64,000 bases of DNA, taken from NCBI GenBank assembly GCA_900539755.1, contig UQDC01000001.1, positions 256,748-320,747 of the forward strand, in the 5' to 3' direction. The notes beneath the pieces are model-generated. The model searched no databases. It worked only from the letters and a program-made list of their open reading frames with translations, and was not told the origin of the DNA. The stretch comes from an uncultured Alistipes sp. Lineage in GTDB: Bacteria; Bacteroidota; Bacteroidia; Bacteroidales; Rikenellaceae. The translations under genes were made by a program, and so were the position numbers. This document shows, in pieces, positions 45,544 to 55,867 of this stretch (positions are counted from its first letter, which is position 1; each line of letters opens with the position of its first letter).

Positions 45544-46743
45544 ATGAAACCCAATCTCAGACAACTCTTTTTTGAACATGTCGGACAGACCTCCGATTTT
45601 CCGATCGGCCTCGAAGTGGAGCGGGCCGAAGGAGTTTGGTTGTATGGTCCCGACGGCCGACGCTGGATCGATCTGATCTCCGGTGTTTCGGTCAGTAATG
45701 TGGGGCACAACAATCCAGTTGTAGTCAATGCTATTTGTGATCAGGCGCATACTTACCTGCACCTGATGGTATACGGAGAGGTGATCGAATCACCCCAGGT
45801 GCGCTATGCCACCCGTATGGCAGAATTGTTGCCATCCAACTTGCAATCGGTCTATTTTGTCAATTCGGGTAGCGAAGCGGTTGAAGGCGCCTTGAAATTG
45901 GCCAAACGTTACACCGGACGCACCGAGATGATCTCGTTCAAGAACGCCTACCACGGCAGTACGCACGGTTCCCTGAGCATGATGGGTGGGGAGGAGTATC
46001 GCAACTCGTATCGTCCTTTGTTGCCCGATACGCGCCAAATACGTTTTAACACGTTGGAAGATCTGGAACAGATTACCACCCGTACAGCCTGTGTCCTGAT
46101 TGAACCGGTTCAGGGAGAGGGAGGTATACAATTGCCGGCACCCGGTTTTCTTGAGGCGCTGCGTGAACGGTGCAACCAAACGGGAGCTCTGCTGATTTTC
46201 GATGAGATTCAGACAGGAATAGGCCGTACCGGAACCCTATATTATTTCCAACAGACCGCAGTTACTCCCGATATTCTCTGTACGGCCAAAGCTTTTGGAG
46301 GGGGTATGCCGTTGGGGGCCTTTATCTCGTCTGATGAGATTATGTCCACCCTCAAAACTAACCCCGTATTGGGACACATCACCACTTTCGGCGGCCATCC
46401 GGTCTGCTGTGCGGCTGGACTTGCTGCGTTGGAATATCTGCTCGACAACCACCTTATGGAGCAGGCTGAAGCCAAAGGCCGTCAATACGAAGAGCGTTTG
46501 ATTCAACATCCTGCCGTCAAAAGCATTCGTCGTACGGGCTTATTGATGGCTATTGAGTATGGAGATGATGCATTTTGCGAAAAGGTGGTCAAACGTGCAG
46601 TCGAAACGGGGCTGTTGACTGAGTGGTTCCTCTTCTGGCCATCGGCCATGCGCATTGCGCCTCCATTGACTATTACTTCTGAGGAGATCGAAACCTCCTG
46701 CCGTATCCTGCTGGAGGCTATTGATTACGCAATCGCTCACTAA
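45544..46743 (+). CDS. class III PLP aminotransferase
   Basis: A 399-residue fold-type I aminotransferase of the acetylornithine/4-aminobutyrate group. It shows NSGSEAVEGALKLAKRYTGR for the PLP phosphate, the Asp in LIFDEIQTGIGRTG and the PLP lysine in CTAKAFGGGMPLGAF (about residue 249). The conserved residues are intact, but sequence alone does not separate acetylornithine from ornithine or other omega-amino substrates. No arginine genes are nearby. Confidence 0.88.
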   Translation: MKPNLRQLFFEHVGQTSDFPIGLEVERAEGVWLYGPDGRRWIDLISGVSVSNVGHNNPVVVNAICDQAHTYLHLMVYGEVIESPQVRYATRMAELLPSNLQSVYFVNSGSEAVEGALKLAKRYTGRTEMISFKNAYHGSTHGSLSMMGGEEYRNSYRPLLPDTRQIRFNTLEDLEQITTRTACVLIEPVQGEGGIQLPAPGFLEALRERCNQTGALLIFDEIQTGIGRTGTLYYFQQTAVTPDILCTAKAFGGGMPLGAFISSDEIMSTLKTNPVLGHITTFGGHPVCCAAGLAALEYLLDNHLMEQAEAKGRQYEERLIQHPAVKSIRRTGLLMAIEYGDDAFCEKVVKRAVETGLLTEWFLFWPSAMRIAPPLTITSEEIETSCRILLEAIDYAIAH

Positions 46744-46763
46744 TAATTTTTATTGATATGAAT

Positions 46764-46803
46764 AAAGCGAGGAAGATACTATCACGGAATCTTCCTCGCT
46801 TTT
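46764..46803. terminator. bidirectional terminator between the aminotransferase and ispG
   Basis: A perfect 14-bp stem (46764-46777 with 46789-46802) ending in a T-run, between convergent genes. Confidence 0.88.
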
Positions 46804-46855
46804 CTTGTTCCTGACCAACGTGCAAACGGATCAGGTATTCAATCTATGATGTCGA

Positions 46856-48451
46856 TTACGGCTCCTGCCACTTGCCATCAGCTTTCAGCAGAGCCACCAG
46901 TTCGTCCAAAGCCTGATCTTGCGGGATGTTGCGGCGTACAACCTCTTTACCCCGATAGAGGGTGATGCGATGCGGACCTGCTCCCACATAGCCGTAATCA
47001 GCATCGGCCATCTCGCCCGGGCCGTTCACAATGCAACCCATCACACCGATTTTAATCCCCTTCAGATGCGAGGTGCGGGCTTTGATTGCTGCTAGTGTCT
47101 TCTCCAAATCGTAGAGTGTACGTCCACAACTCGGGCAGGAGATGTATTCTGCTTTTGAAATTCGGACACGGGCTGCTTGTAAAATAGCCAAACTTAATGC
47201 GTCGATCTGTTCTGGTGTGAAACCTGTATCCTCGATCCACAATCCATCGCCGTAGCCATCCACAAACAACATTCCGGTATCAGCGGCTGCCTTGATTTGC
47301 AACGATTCGAGCGAGGTCTCGGCATAGCTGCGTTTGATGATCACGGGGTTATGTTTGCCCAACTGTTCCATCCGCAGGAAAAAGGCCCGCTGTTCGGCAA
47401 TTCCATTGCGGTTGGAGGTGGTCAGTACCACGATCCGATCGGCCGGGATCTGTTCTACATGGTGAATGTCCGCATAGAAGACCGACTCTTGCACCGTTGC
47501 TGGTAACTCATTCCAGATAACGGGCGGGCGCTCTCCACCCACCTCACCAACCGGTGCAGAACGACGGCGACGATACTCGTATGGAGAATAGAAAGATTCA
47601 TTCGCCTCAGGAATCGGATCATGATTTTCACGCCCGACAAAATAGTCAGCCAGCTGTCGCGCAACTGGAATTTCCCGTTCGGGAGCCTCGGTCAACGAAA
47701 CGCGAATGGTGTCACCCAGACCGTCAGCCAACAGTGCACCAATCCCTACAGCGGATTTGATTCTTCCCTCCATATCATCACCCGCTTCGGTGACTCCCAA
47801 ATGGAGCGGATAGTCCCATCCCCGTTCGCGCATCTCGGCCGCCAACAGTCGGTAGGCCTGTACCATTACCCGCACATTGCTCGATTTGAGAGAGACCACT
47901 ACCGGATCAAAATTGCGCTCCCGGCACATCTCCAGATATTCGACCGCCGAAGCAACCATCCCCTCGGGCGTATCTCCATAACGCTCCATTATTGCTGGCG
48001 ACAGTGAACCGTGATTTACTCCGATCCGCAGAGCCGTATGGTGCTCCCGACAGATCTCGATCAGACGGTCGAATTGTCCGCCCCGGTCGTTGAAATTACC
48101 GGGATTGATGCGCACCTTCTCCACATTGGCAGCCGCAATCAGCGCCGCCTCCGGTAAAAAGTGAATATCTGCCACCAACGGCACACCACAACCCGCTGCG
48201 CGCAGTTGGCGGCGAATCTCTCCCAGGTTGGTCGCTTCACGCCGTCCCTGCGCCGTCAGACGGACCAATTCGCCTCCCGCATCGGCTATACGTTGTATTT
48301 GAGCTACGGAAGCTGCTGTATTGTTGGTGTCGGTGTTGGTCATCGACTGGATCCGCACCGGATTCTCACCGCCGATCGTTACATTGCCTACTGCAACGGG
48401 GCGGGTTTTGGCTCGCCGGTAGGCAAAAAGCGATTCGCAATATTTTTTCAT
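46856..48451 (-). CDS. ispG: 4-hydroxy-3-methylbut-2-enyl-diphosphate synthase, long form
   Basis: Fe-S enzyme of the MEP isoprenoid pathway that converts MEcPP to HMBPP. At 531 residues it is the three-domain form: a TIM barrel (MTNTDTNNTAASVAQI, VRINPGNF, IGVNHGSL), an inserted middle domain (about 265-420), and the C-terminal 4Fe-4S domain with CPSCGRTLYD and GCIVNGPGEM. The start at 48451 (MKKYCESLFAYRR) is preferred over 48583. Candidate -7 elements on the - strand lie at 48481-48488 and 48581-48588. Confidence 0.95.
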   Translation of the reverse strand: MKKYCESLFAYRRAKTRPVAVGNVTIGGENPVRIQSMTNTDTNNTAASVAQIQRIADAGGELVRLTAQGRREATNLGEIRRQLRAAGCGVPLVADIHFLPEAALIAAANVEKVRINPGNFNDRGGQFDRLIEICREHHTALRIGVNHGSLSPAIMERYGDTPEGMVASAVEYLEMCRERNFDPVVVSLKSSNVRVMVQAYRLLAAEMRERGWDYPLHLGVTEAGDDMEGRIKSAVGIGALLADGLGDTIRVSLTEAPEREIPVARQLADYFVGRENHDPIPEANESFYSPYEYRRRRSAPVGEVGGERPPVIWNELPATVQESVFYADIHHVEQIPADRIVVLTTSNRNGIAEQRAFFLRMEQLGKHNPVIIKRSYAETSLESLQIKAAADTGMLFVDGYGDGLWIEDTGFTPEQIDALSLAILQAARVRISKAEYISCPSCGRTLYDLEKTLAAIKARTSHLKGIKIGVMGCIVNGPGEMADADYGYVGAGPHRITLYRGKEVVRRNIPQDQALDELVALLKADGKWQEP

Positions 48452-48664
48452 GATTTGAACTGCTGTTTCTAAACTGCTATCAAAAGTACTCCGACAATTT
48501 TTGCGGTGTCCTTTTCGATAAATTAATCGAAATATCGCCAGGGGCACTCTATACTGCCATATTCGGAGATACTCTTCTCGCAAATTTAATAATTTCGACT
48601 ATCTTTACATAATCGACTCTTTTCTTGAGTGTAGAGTCGACCCTGCAACAACACACCTTTCGCT

Positions 48665-50773
48665 ATGAGCCACCCTTTGGATAACGATATCAAATTTCTG
48701 ACAGGCGTCGGCGAGATGCGTGCCAATTTGTTGCGCTCTGAACTCGGCATTCAGACCATTAGGGATCTGCTACACTATTATCCGTACCGTTATTTGGACC
48801 GCAGCCGCATCTTTCGGATCGACGAGGTGCGGGACGATTCACAAACTTATATTCAGCTGCGTGCTCGTATTACCGGATTCCAACATGTCGGTAGAGGAAG
48901 CAAAAAACGGTTTATCGCCTTTGTCAGTGATGGGACAGGAGTGGCTGAATTGGTCTGGTTTAAAGGAATCAACTGGATCGAGAAGCGGCTTGAAGTGGGA
49001 CGCGAATATATCATTTTCGGGCGCCCTGACTTTTTTAACGGTGCTTTGAGTCTTGTCCATCCCGAGGTGGAGTCAACCCTCAAAACGCAAAATCGACCTG
49101 TCTCTGGGGTGCAGGGGGTGTACAGCACTACAGAAAAACTCAACAATGGACACCTCGGTACTAAGGCGATTTATAATCTGGTCTGCAATGCCTGGACGCT
49201 TGTCGGAGATCGTATTCCAGAGACCCTGCCTCAATCCATCTTGGAGCGTTATCATCTCGTTTCGCTGCGGGATGCTCTGCATGATATTCATTTCCCTGAA
49301 AACGAAGAGAAGCTCAAAGCGGCTTCTTTGCGTCTCAAATTCGAAGAGCTTTTTGGGGTGCAGTTGGTTATTTTGGCCGATCGTAACCGACGGGTCAATA
49401 AAAACAATGGCTTTGTATTCAGCAAGGTGGATGACAAATTCAACCGTTTTTACCATGAGCGGCTACCTTTCCCGTTGACCAATGCACAGAAACGGGTGAT
49501 TCGTGAAATCCGTCAGGATACCCGAACCGGCCACCAGATGAACCGTCTGCTGCAAGGAGATGTCGGCAGCGGCAAAACACTGGTCGCCCTGATGAGTATG
49601 CTGATCGCTGTGGATAATGGGTTTCAGGCCTGTCTGATGGCCCCGACTGAGATTCTGGCCACCCAACACTTTGCCACCATCTCCCGGATGACCGAAGGGT
49701 TGGTTTCGGTGCGGTTGCTCACCGGTTCGACCCGCCGCAAAGAGCGAGAAGAGATCAACAATGCACTGCTTGACGGCTCTTGTGATATCCTGATCGGTAC
49801 CCATGCCCTGATCGAAGATAACGTTCGCTTCCGCAATCTTGGATTTGTGGTCATCGATGAGCAGCACCGTTTCGGCGTCGAACAGCGGGCCAAACTTTGG
49901 CTCAAAAATGTCTCGCCACCGCATGTGCTGGTTATGACCGCTACACCCATTCCCCGAACACTGGCCATGACTCTATATGGGGATCTGGATGTTTCTGTGA
50001 TCGATGAGCTGCCTCCCGGACGCAAGCCGATCCGGACACTTCACTACCATGACTCTCATCGGCTCCGGGTATTTGGCTTCATGCGCGAAGAGATCCGAAA
50101 GGGGCGTCAGGTCTATATTGTCTATCCGTTGATCAAAGAGTCGGAGAAGATGGACTACAAAGACCTTGAGGATGGTTACGCGGGGATTACGCAGGCTTTC
50201 CCTCCACCTGAATATGTAACGGTGGTGGTGCATGGCAAGATGAAGCCTGCTGACAAGGAGTATGGGATGAACCTCTTTAAACAGGGGGTAGCTCAGATTA
50301 TGGTGGCCACTTCGGTAATCGAGGTTGGTGTGGATGTTCCCAATGCTTCGATTATGGTGATTGAGAGTGCCGAGCGGTTTGGACTTTCTCAGTTGCACCA
50401 GTTGCGGGGACGTGTCGGACGTGGTGCGGAACAGTCTTATTGTATTTTGATGAGTGGAGATAAGCTCTCGGCCGAATCCCGCAAACGATTGGGTGCGATG
50501 GTTGCCACTAACGACGGATTTGAACTGGCTGAACTCGATCTGCAACTGCGAGGACCCGGTGACATGAACGGTACTCAACAGAGTGGGTTGGCTTTCGACC
50601 TGAAGATTGCCAGTCTTGGCAAGGATGGGCAAATTTTGACGTTGGCCCGAGAAGCTGCCGAGCAGATTCTGGATGGCGATCCGACGCTCTCCAAGCCTGA
50701 AAATCGCCTGTTGCACGAACTAGCTGAACGTTATCGTCCTGAAAAAAAGATGGATTTTAGTATGATTTCATAA
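48665..50773 (+). CDS. recG: ATP-dependent DNA helicase RecG
   Basis: Branch-migration helicase that reverses stalled forks. The N-terminal wedge/OB domain (about 60-160) is followed by SF2 motor domains: GDVGSGKT (about 298-305), DEQHRFG (about 397-403), TATPIPRTLAM and QLRGRVGRG. The 702-residue length is normal. A near-consensus -7 element (TATCTTTA, 48600-48607) lies upstream. Confidence 0.97.
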   Translation: MSHPLDNDIKFLTGVGEMRANLLRSELGIQTIRDLLHYYPYRYLDRSRIFRIDEVRDDSQTYIQLRARITGFQHVGRGSKKRFIAFVSDGTGVAELVWFKGINWIEKRLEVGREYIIFGRPDFFNGALSLVHPEVESTLKTQNRPVSGVQGVYSTTEKLNNGHLGTKAIYNLVCNAWTLVGDRIPETLPQSILERYHLVSLRDALHDIHFPENEEKLKAASLRLKFEELFGVQLVILADRNRRVNKNNGFVFSKVDDKFNRFYHERLPFPLTNAQKRVIREIRQDTRTGHQMNRLLQGDVGSGKTLVALMSMLIAVDNGFQACLMAPTEILATQHFATISRMTEGLVSVRLLTGSTRRKEREEINNALLDGSCDILIGTHALIEDNVRFRNLGFVVIDEQHRFGVEQRAKLWLKNVSPPHVLVMTATPIPRTLAMTLYGDLDVSVIDELPPGRKPIRTLHYHDSHRLRVFGFMREEIRKGRQVYIVYPLIKESEKMDYKDLEDGYAGITQAFPPPEYVTVVVHGKMKPADKEYGMNLFKQGVAQIMVATSVIEVGVDVPNASIMVIESAERFGLSQLHQLRGRVGRGAEQSYCILMSGDKLSAESRKRLGAMVATNDGFELAELDLQLRGPGDMNGTQQSGLAFDLKIASLGKDGQILTLAREAAEQILDGDPTLSKPENRLLHELAERYRPEKKMDFSMIS

Positions 50774-50898
50774 CTTTGGAGCTGGTTTTGCGTTGTATAT
50801 ATAACAAAAGTAGTACTATAACGACCCGATCGACCGTCGAAAAGATCTTCACCAAGGCCCTTTCAACAGCAGTCGGTTCTGAATTCAGAACGAAGAAG

Positions 50899-51825
50899 AT
50901 GACAAAACGAAATATCATATTATGGTTGTTGTGCAGTTGTTTTGTACTGGCAGCTGGGGCTGGGCAGGTTCGGGCAAATGGCACACTGCTTATGACCACT
51001 CACGATTGTGAGGCTTATGGGGGAGAGGCTCTTGTTGGAACTAATATGCCTGTACAACAAGATGATGATCAATCTATTCAAAAAAATCCGGCTTTTGCTC
51101 ATGGAGAAAAATTGACCTATGTAGTCAGCTATAAGGCGGGGATTAATACGGATGTGGCGGAGGTGAACTTCATGACCCGCGAGGTTACGTTTAATGGTGT
51201 GAAGGCTTTTCAAATTGATGCCAATGGTCGTGTATATCCGTTTTTCCGGTGGTTTTTTGATTTAAACGATTCCTATTATAGTACGTTGGATCAGAAGACG
51301 CTTCGTCCATTGGAGTTGCGGTCCGAGATCAGCGAGGGCAAATACCGCACCTCCAGTAAATTTACCTATGACTGGAAAACCAAACAGGTACACACCTGGT
51401 TCCGCAACCATAAACGCGAAACAGCTACTGTTAAAACCATGCCGCTCAGCGAGGTGAGTTATGATGCTGTAGCACTCTTTTTCAATCTGCGTTGCGAAGA
51501 TGCCAACTCGTTCAAAGTTGGCGAGGTGCGTACACTCGAGATGGTGCTTTCGGACACCATTCGGCGGATTAATTTCCGATTAGCGGCTCGAGAGGTGCGC
51601 AATATTAAAGGGTTGGGAAAGTTCCGTACCCTCAAATTTGTGTGTGAATTGGCGACCTCATCGGGTGAATCATTTAAGGATGGTTCAGAATTCACCATTT
51701 GGATTTCGGATGACCGGAACAAGATTCCGCTGTATTTGGAGTCTCCGATTCGAGTGGGCTCTGTTCGGGTGCGTCTGTTGAATGTCAGCAATCTCAAATA
51801 TCCCTTCTCCAGCAAAGTCAAATAA
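50899..51825 (+). CDS. secreted DUF3108 protein
   Basis: A 308-residue exported protein. I use the ATG at 50899, which places a basic N-terminus and a hydrophobic core (IILWLLCSCFVLAAGAG) as a signal peptide; the frame runs back to 50776. The mature part begins the DUF3108 fold at GEKLTYVVSYKAGINTDVAE and continues as alternating strands to the C-terminus. DUF3108 proteins are thought to be periplasmic or outer-membrane-associated; the function is unknown. Confidence 0.8.
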   Translation: MTKRNIILWLLCSCFVLAAGAGQVRANGTLLMTTHDCEAYGGEALVGTNMPVQQDDDQSIQKNPAFAHGEKLTYVVSYKAGINTDVAEVNFMTREVTFNGVKAFQIDANGRVYPFFRWFFDLNDSYYSTLDQKTLRPLELRSEISEGKYRTSSKFTYDWKTKQVHTWFRNHKRETATVKTMPLSEVSYDAVALFFNLRCEDANSFKVGEVRTLEMVLSDTIRRINFRLAAREVRNIKGLGKFRTLKFVCELATSSGESFKDGSEFTIWISDDRNKIPLYLESPIRVGSVRVRLLNVSNLKYPFSSKVK

Positions 51826-52052
51826 ATTGATTGACGAACAGAGGGTGGCTATCCTCAATGGATCGGGCACAAATACCGAATCATGGGGTGGAGTAGGTCT
51901 CGATGTCTCAAATCTTTGTGTATAACATAGGGTGCTGTTATGGTTCTCGATGGGAATAGATTTTAATTGATTTAGGAGGGCTGTTTTGTGCAAAATGTAT
52001 GGCCTATGGGGTAAAAAACGGTGTGAGAATACACATTTTATTCACATTCTGT

Positions 52053-52060
52053 TATCTTTG
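52053..52060 (+). promoter_or_regulatory. candidate -7 element of the coiled-coil gene promoter
   Basis: TATCTTTG, a full match, about 50 bases before the ATG at 52111. A start near 52067 rules out nothing but favours 52111 over the in-frame ATG at 52078. Confidence 0.5.
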
Positions 52061-52110
52061 TACCATAGATTCCATTCATGGGCTCAAGCCCGATTTATGA
52101 ACTTACAGTG

Positions 52111-53058
52111 ATGGACAACTACAACAATTACCAACCGGATTACAATCAGGGATACGATAACCAGGGCTATGATCCTTATGGCGGTTATCCGCAGCAGCCT
52201 CAGCAGAAATCGATCAAGGGGCTTAAGATTATGATTGTTATTTTGGCTGTCATTCTCGGAGCCTTGTCTGTGCTTTACTTTACACAGACCAAACAGATGA
52301 AGGCTGAGTATGAAGAGGCCCGCGATACATTGACAGCACGTTTGACGACGATGTTGGCCAATTACGATACATTGCGTACGGAAAATGATACGCTGGCTCA
52401 ACATTTGACGGCTGAACGTTTCAAAGCGGACTCTCTGCTTGAGACCTTGAAGAACGAGCGTAATTTGACTCGTAAAAAGATCAAGGATTATGAAAAACGG
52501 CTCAGCTACATGCGTACCGTAATGGAGGGGTATATCCACCAGATCGATTCGCTCAACACGTTGAATCAGAAGTTGGTTAATGAGAATATCACCTACCGCA
52601 AAGAGATTACTTCGGCACGTTTGAGAGCGGATATGGCAGAGGAGAAGGCTCAGGAACTCTCAACGAAGGTACAGAAAGGTGCGGTTATTCGTGCCCGGAA
52701 TATTGCATTGGTGGCTCTTAATCAAAGCGATAAAGTGGTAACTCGTGTAGCTCGTGCGGCACGTCTTCGGGTTGACTTTGTACTTGTCGGCAATGAACTT
52801 TCTCAACCCGGCGAACGCAATGTTTACGCTCGGATCATTGGACCGGATGGCTATGTGCTGGCCAATCGTAACAACGCCACATTTGATTTCGAGGGCGATA
52901 TGATCACCTACTCGGCTACCCGTCAGGTTGATTATCAAAACGAAGACCTCAGTGTCAGCCTGTTCTATAATGATTCGGGGATCACTGCCGGTAAATATCA
53001 GGTCATGATCTACATCGATGGTCATATGATCGGTTCGACTGAAATCATTCTTCGGTAA
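52111..53058 (+). CDS. single-pass membrane coiled-coil protein
   Basis: 315 residues in four parts: an Asn/Tyr/Gln/Pro-rich cytosolic start (about 1-30), one membrane segment (MIVILAVILGALSVLYF, about 40-57), a long heptad-rich coiled coil (about 60-200), and a C-terminal beta-rich domain (DFVLVGNELSQPGERNVYARI onward) that ends EIILR. The arrangement suggests an envelope scaffold or spacer protein. The family is known to me only as hypothetical in Bacteroidales. Confidence 0.7.
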   Translation: MDNYNNYQPDYNQGYDNQGYDPYGGYPQQPQQKSIKGLKIMIVILAVILGALSVLYFTQTKQMKAEYEEARDTLTARLTTMLANYDTLRTENDTLAQHLTAERFKADSLLETLKNERNLTRKKIKDYEKRLSYMRTVMEGYIHQIDSLNTLNQKLVNENITYRKEITSARLRADMAEEKAQELSTKVQKGAVIRARNIALVALNQSDKVVTRVARAARLRVDFVLVGNELSQPGERNVYARIIGPDGYVLANRNNATFDFEGDMITYSATRQVDYQNEDLSVSLFYNDSGITAGKYQVMIYIDGHMIGSTEIILR

Positions 53059-53089
53059 AAGGACTCGATAGTCGATATTGATATTGGAA

Positions 53090-53131
53090 ACAGCCTCGCC
53101 ATACTGAAAATGGCGAGGCTGTGTGTTTTAT
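53090..53131 (+). terminator. terminator after the coiled-coil gene
   Basis: A perfect 13-bp stem ACAGCCTCGCCAT/ATGGCGAGGCTGT (53090-53102 with 53110-53122) followed by GTGTTTT. From here to 53528, about 400 bases, no gene or clear structure is seen. Confidence 0.85.
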
Positions 53132-53528
53132 ATAGACCGCAGTACTTGATCCGAATAGCGGAAGGAGGACAGTGTCAAAGCAGAGCCTGTGTGGACTTTG
53201 TTGTCTGTGGAGCATGCAGAACAGAGATGTACTGACTGTTGCTTTTTCAAGCTTGCTGCGTCATCTTTTCCAGCATAATCGCCTTGTAGAGCTGTCCCCA
53301 AACAGTTGAACTGTGGTATGGTGATGATCTGGTGAATTAAGGAGTAAGGAGTGTTAAGACAGATTGTCCAATTCTGTGTGTAGATGTGTTTTCCTTGAAC
53401 CAATTTGACTTAGCAGAGCACATCGTTGCTTTGTCCGGTGTCCACCTTAAAACAAATGTTTTCAAGAGAGATATGTGAAATGCGATAGGATTAGTTCCTC
53501 CCTAATTTGCATCGTGTTCGGATAAAAC

Positions 53529-53566
53529 AAAAATCGGAGAGCTTATTGCTCCCCGATTTTTGTTTT
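53529..53566 (-). terminator. terminator after the lipoprotein/C11 operon
   Basis: A stem AAAAATCGG/CCGATTTTT (53529-53537 with 53553-53561) with an inner GAGC/GCTC stem. The - strand continues into TTTTGTTTTATC. Confidence 0.82.
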
Positions 53567-53594
53567 GAGATATTTATGTGTCAAGTAGTTGGGA

Positions 53595-54515
53595 CTAATG
53601 GGTCATAGTGCCAGCCTCTTGATAGGTACGCATGTAATTGATATTGCCGCTTGCGCCGCTGAAGACCTCCAAGCGCATATCCGTTTTCGTTCCTGAAAAG
53701 ATCGAGGTGATGCTGGCCGTGTGGTTCATAATGCCTTCGCCAATACGGGTCTGGTATTCCTCATCTCCCTGAGGATTGAATGTTTCAGATGCCTGTCCGT
53801 CCTCCCATTTTACCACCTCTTGTGAAGGTTCAACTCCCAACAAGTGAGCGATCATTGCACGGATATACAGATATTTCTTTACATAAGCAGTTGCGCTTGT
53901 GCCGGTGTAGCTTTCAATTTCAGCAATTCGCGACAATTTGCCAGAGGTAAACGTATACATAGTTGGGATCAATGGCGGATTGAGCTGATTGGGTGAGAAT
54001 TGATCCGGGAACGATCCTCTGTATGTTTGGTCGTCGTATTGCTGAAGCGTCGGACGGTTGAGCAGTGTGGTCGCTACGTCATCACCCCAGAACGAGGTCA
54101 AAGCATCACAGGCCTCTACTGTATAGTTTTTGGTTGCTACAATCTCTTTAGCACCATTGCCATCCTGATCTACATAGGTGAAAATATACAGTGCCGAGAA
54201 AGTAACCGTGTATTCGCCCGGCGTGGTAGGTGCCGTAAAAGAGAAGGTGCTTTGAGTCTCATCTTGTTGTCCGTTCATGGCGAGGCCATCCGAAGTGGAT
54301 TTCCAAAGATATTTGACAGAAGCGATATTCTCTCCGCCTGTAGGCAGCGGGCAGGTGGCGATAACCGGTTGGCCGGTCCCGATGTGGGAGCGATTTAAAG
54401 AGATCGGTCCGATGTTGGAAGGGGCCTTCCCGTGTGAAGATTCCTCCTTTTCACAAGCTGTTAACATCAGCAGGGCTGAAGATAACAGCAATGCAGTACG
54501 CGTCAATGTTTTCAT
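53595..54515 (-). CDS. lipoprotein of unknown function
   Basis: 306 residues with a lipoprotein signal peptide (lipobox LTAC, Cys21). Residues about 35-135 look like an Ig/PKD-like beta domain (ISLNRSHIGTGQPVIATC, FTAPTTPGEYTVTFSA). The rest has no recognised fold and two Asp-rich turns (YVDQDGNGAKE). It lies 41 bases downstream of the C11 peptidase on the same strand, so the two probably form an operon and may work together at the cell surface. Confidence 0.7.
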   Translation of the reverse strand: MKTLTRTALLLSSALLMLTACEKEESSHGKAPSNIGPISLNRSHIGTGQPVIATCPLPTGGENIASVKYLWKSTSDGLAMNGQQDETQSTFSFTAPTTPGEYTVTFSALYIFTYVDQDGNGAKEIVATKNYTVEACDALTSFWGDDVATTLLNRPTLQQYDDQTYRGSFPDQFSPNQLNPPLIPTMYTFTSGKLSRIAEIESYTGTSATAYVKKYLYIRAMIAHLLGVEPSQEVVKWEDGQASETFNPQGDEEYQTRIGEGIMNHTASITSIFSGTKTDMRLEVFSGASGNINYMRTYQEAGTMTH

Positions 54516-54556
54516 TTTTATTTATTTTGTGATGTGGCTTTTCAAATTGTTGAGTT

Positions 54557-55867
54557 TCAGTTTTTTTGTTCTGCAGTGATAAACTGAGCAAATCCTGAAG
54601 CTGTTCCCCATTCATAGTGAGTCTTATAATACTCATTCAATGGTGCAAAGTTTGAAGCGCGTAAGGGGACATAGCAACTCAATCCACAATACTGCTCATG
54701 GGGCAGTAACTCCGGATTCTCTTCTCGACTTACCGACCACTGCTGGATGATAGCCGAGCCCAATGCTTCCCGGAATGCATTATAGTCTTGTTCCAGCTCC
54801 TCCGGGTTGGTCCAGTAACCCAACTCGATAATCTGATTCAAATCGTACAAAGGTGTATCTTCCTCGATCAATTGGCTGTTGGCTGTCAAAGCTGAGAAAT
54901 AATCTGTTGGATCTGCCAATAATTTTCCGAGAATTATTCGTGTTTTGGCTGCCAATGACTCCAACTTGTCAGTCTGGATGACTGAAACATCAAAATTGTC
55001 AAATTGTTCATTCGGCAACGAGTTGTACCAACCTGAACTCATATAGGCCACATTATAAAGATCAGCTTGTGGTTTGGCAAACAGATACTCCATGATCACA
55101 TGATAAGGGAAGCCGACACCTGGCAGTGGAGCCATGCAACCTACCATATATGAGCATTTGTTCCGCAATGCATAGGCTGTCTCCACATTGCCCATCTGAC
55201 AGGCATGGAACATAATGAAATCGTATTTAATCGGTAACAAATTGGCGAGAGCATCGATTTCAATGCAGTTATTGTAACGTTCACTACCCAATAATGCTTT
55301 TGTAGAGATTTGGGGAAGAGAGAGGTCGGTTCCATCGTGATCGTCCTCGTCGTGACCCATGTCGGGATCGTTCACATAATTTCCCAAATCCCCAGGGAGC
55401 CATGCTGAACCGTGTGTTCCGATAATCAGACCGTGAGATTGAGCCGGGAACAGCGTAATGGCATCTTCCAGCACCCCTTGCATCACTTCTGGATCTGCAG
55501 GATCCTGTTCCGGATAACTTTTGACAACTTCGCTACGAATCACGTTGGTTTCATCGTGCACGATTTTCAGCAAAACAGGTGATGTGAATTGTGTCAGATG
55601 GGGAGAGGGGTCCAAATAAACTAAAAAGTTCCCATCGATATCGTCGTTCCATCCCTGCTCAACTTGATTCAGGGTGTTGAGCATCACATCCCACAGGTTG
55701 TTGTCGTCCATCATGTAGAATAGAACGGTACGATTTTTTTCTGTTGCAGGTTGAGGTCCGGTCGGCTCCTCATTTTTATCACAACCGGTCACCATGATAG
55801 ATACCAGTGCAATCCATAAAAAGGTACGCAGGCCTCGATAATTACGGGAAAAAGCAAACATGTGCAT
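54557..55867 (-). CDS. clostripain-like (C11) cysteine peptidase lipoprotein
   Basis: 436 residues with a lipobox VTGC (Cys29) and a caspase-fold peptidase domain. The catalytic His is in LIIGTHGSAW (about His152) and the catalytic Cys in FIMFHACQMGN (about Cys223). Both strands preceding them have the usual hydrophobic pattern. C11 enzymes usually cut after Arg or Lys. The C-terminal ~150 residues are a less conserved helical part. First gene of a two-gene unit. Confidence 0.85.
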   Translation of the reverse strand: MHMFAFSRNYRGLRTFLWIALVSIMVTGCDKNEEPTGPQPATEKNRTVLFYMMDDNNLWDVMLNTLNQVEQGWNDDIDGNFLVYLDPSPHLTQFTSPVLLKIVHDETNVIRSEVVKSYPEQDPADPEVMQGVLEDAITLFPAQSHGLIIGTHGSAWLPGDLGNYVNDPDMGHDEDDHDGTDLSLPQISTKALLGSERYNNCIEIDALANLLPIKYDFIMFHACQMGNVETAYALRNKCSYMVGCMAPLPGVGFPYHVIMEYLFAKPQADLYNVAYMSSGWYNSLPNEQFDNFDVSVIQTDKLESLAAKTRIILGKLLADPTDYFSALTANSQLIEEDTPLYDLNQIIELGYWTNPEELEQDYNAFREALGSAIIQQWSVSREENPELLPHEQYCGLSCYVPLRASNFAPLNEYYKTHYEWGTASGFAQFITAEQKN

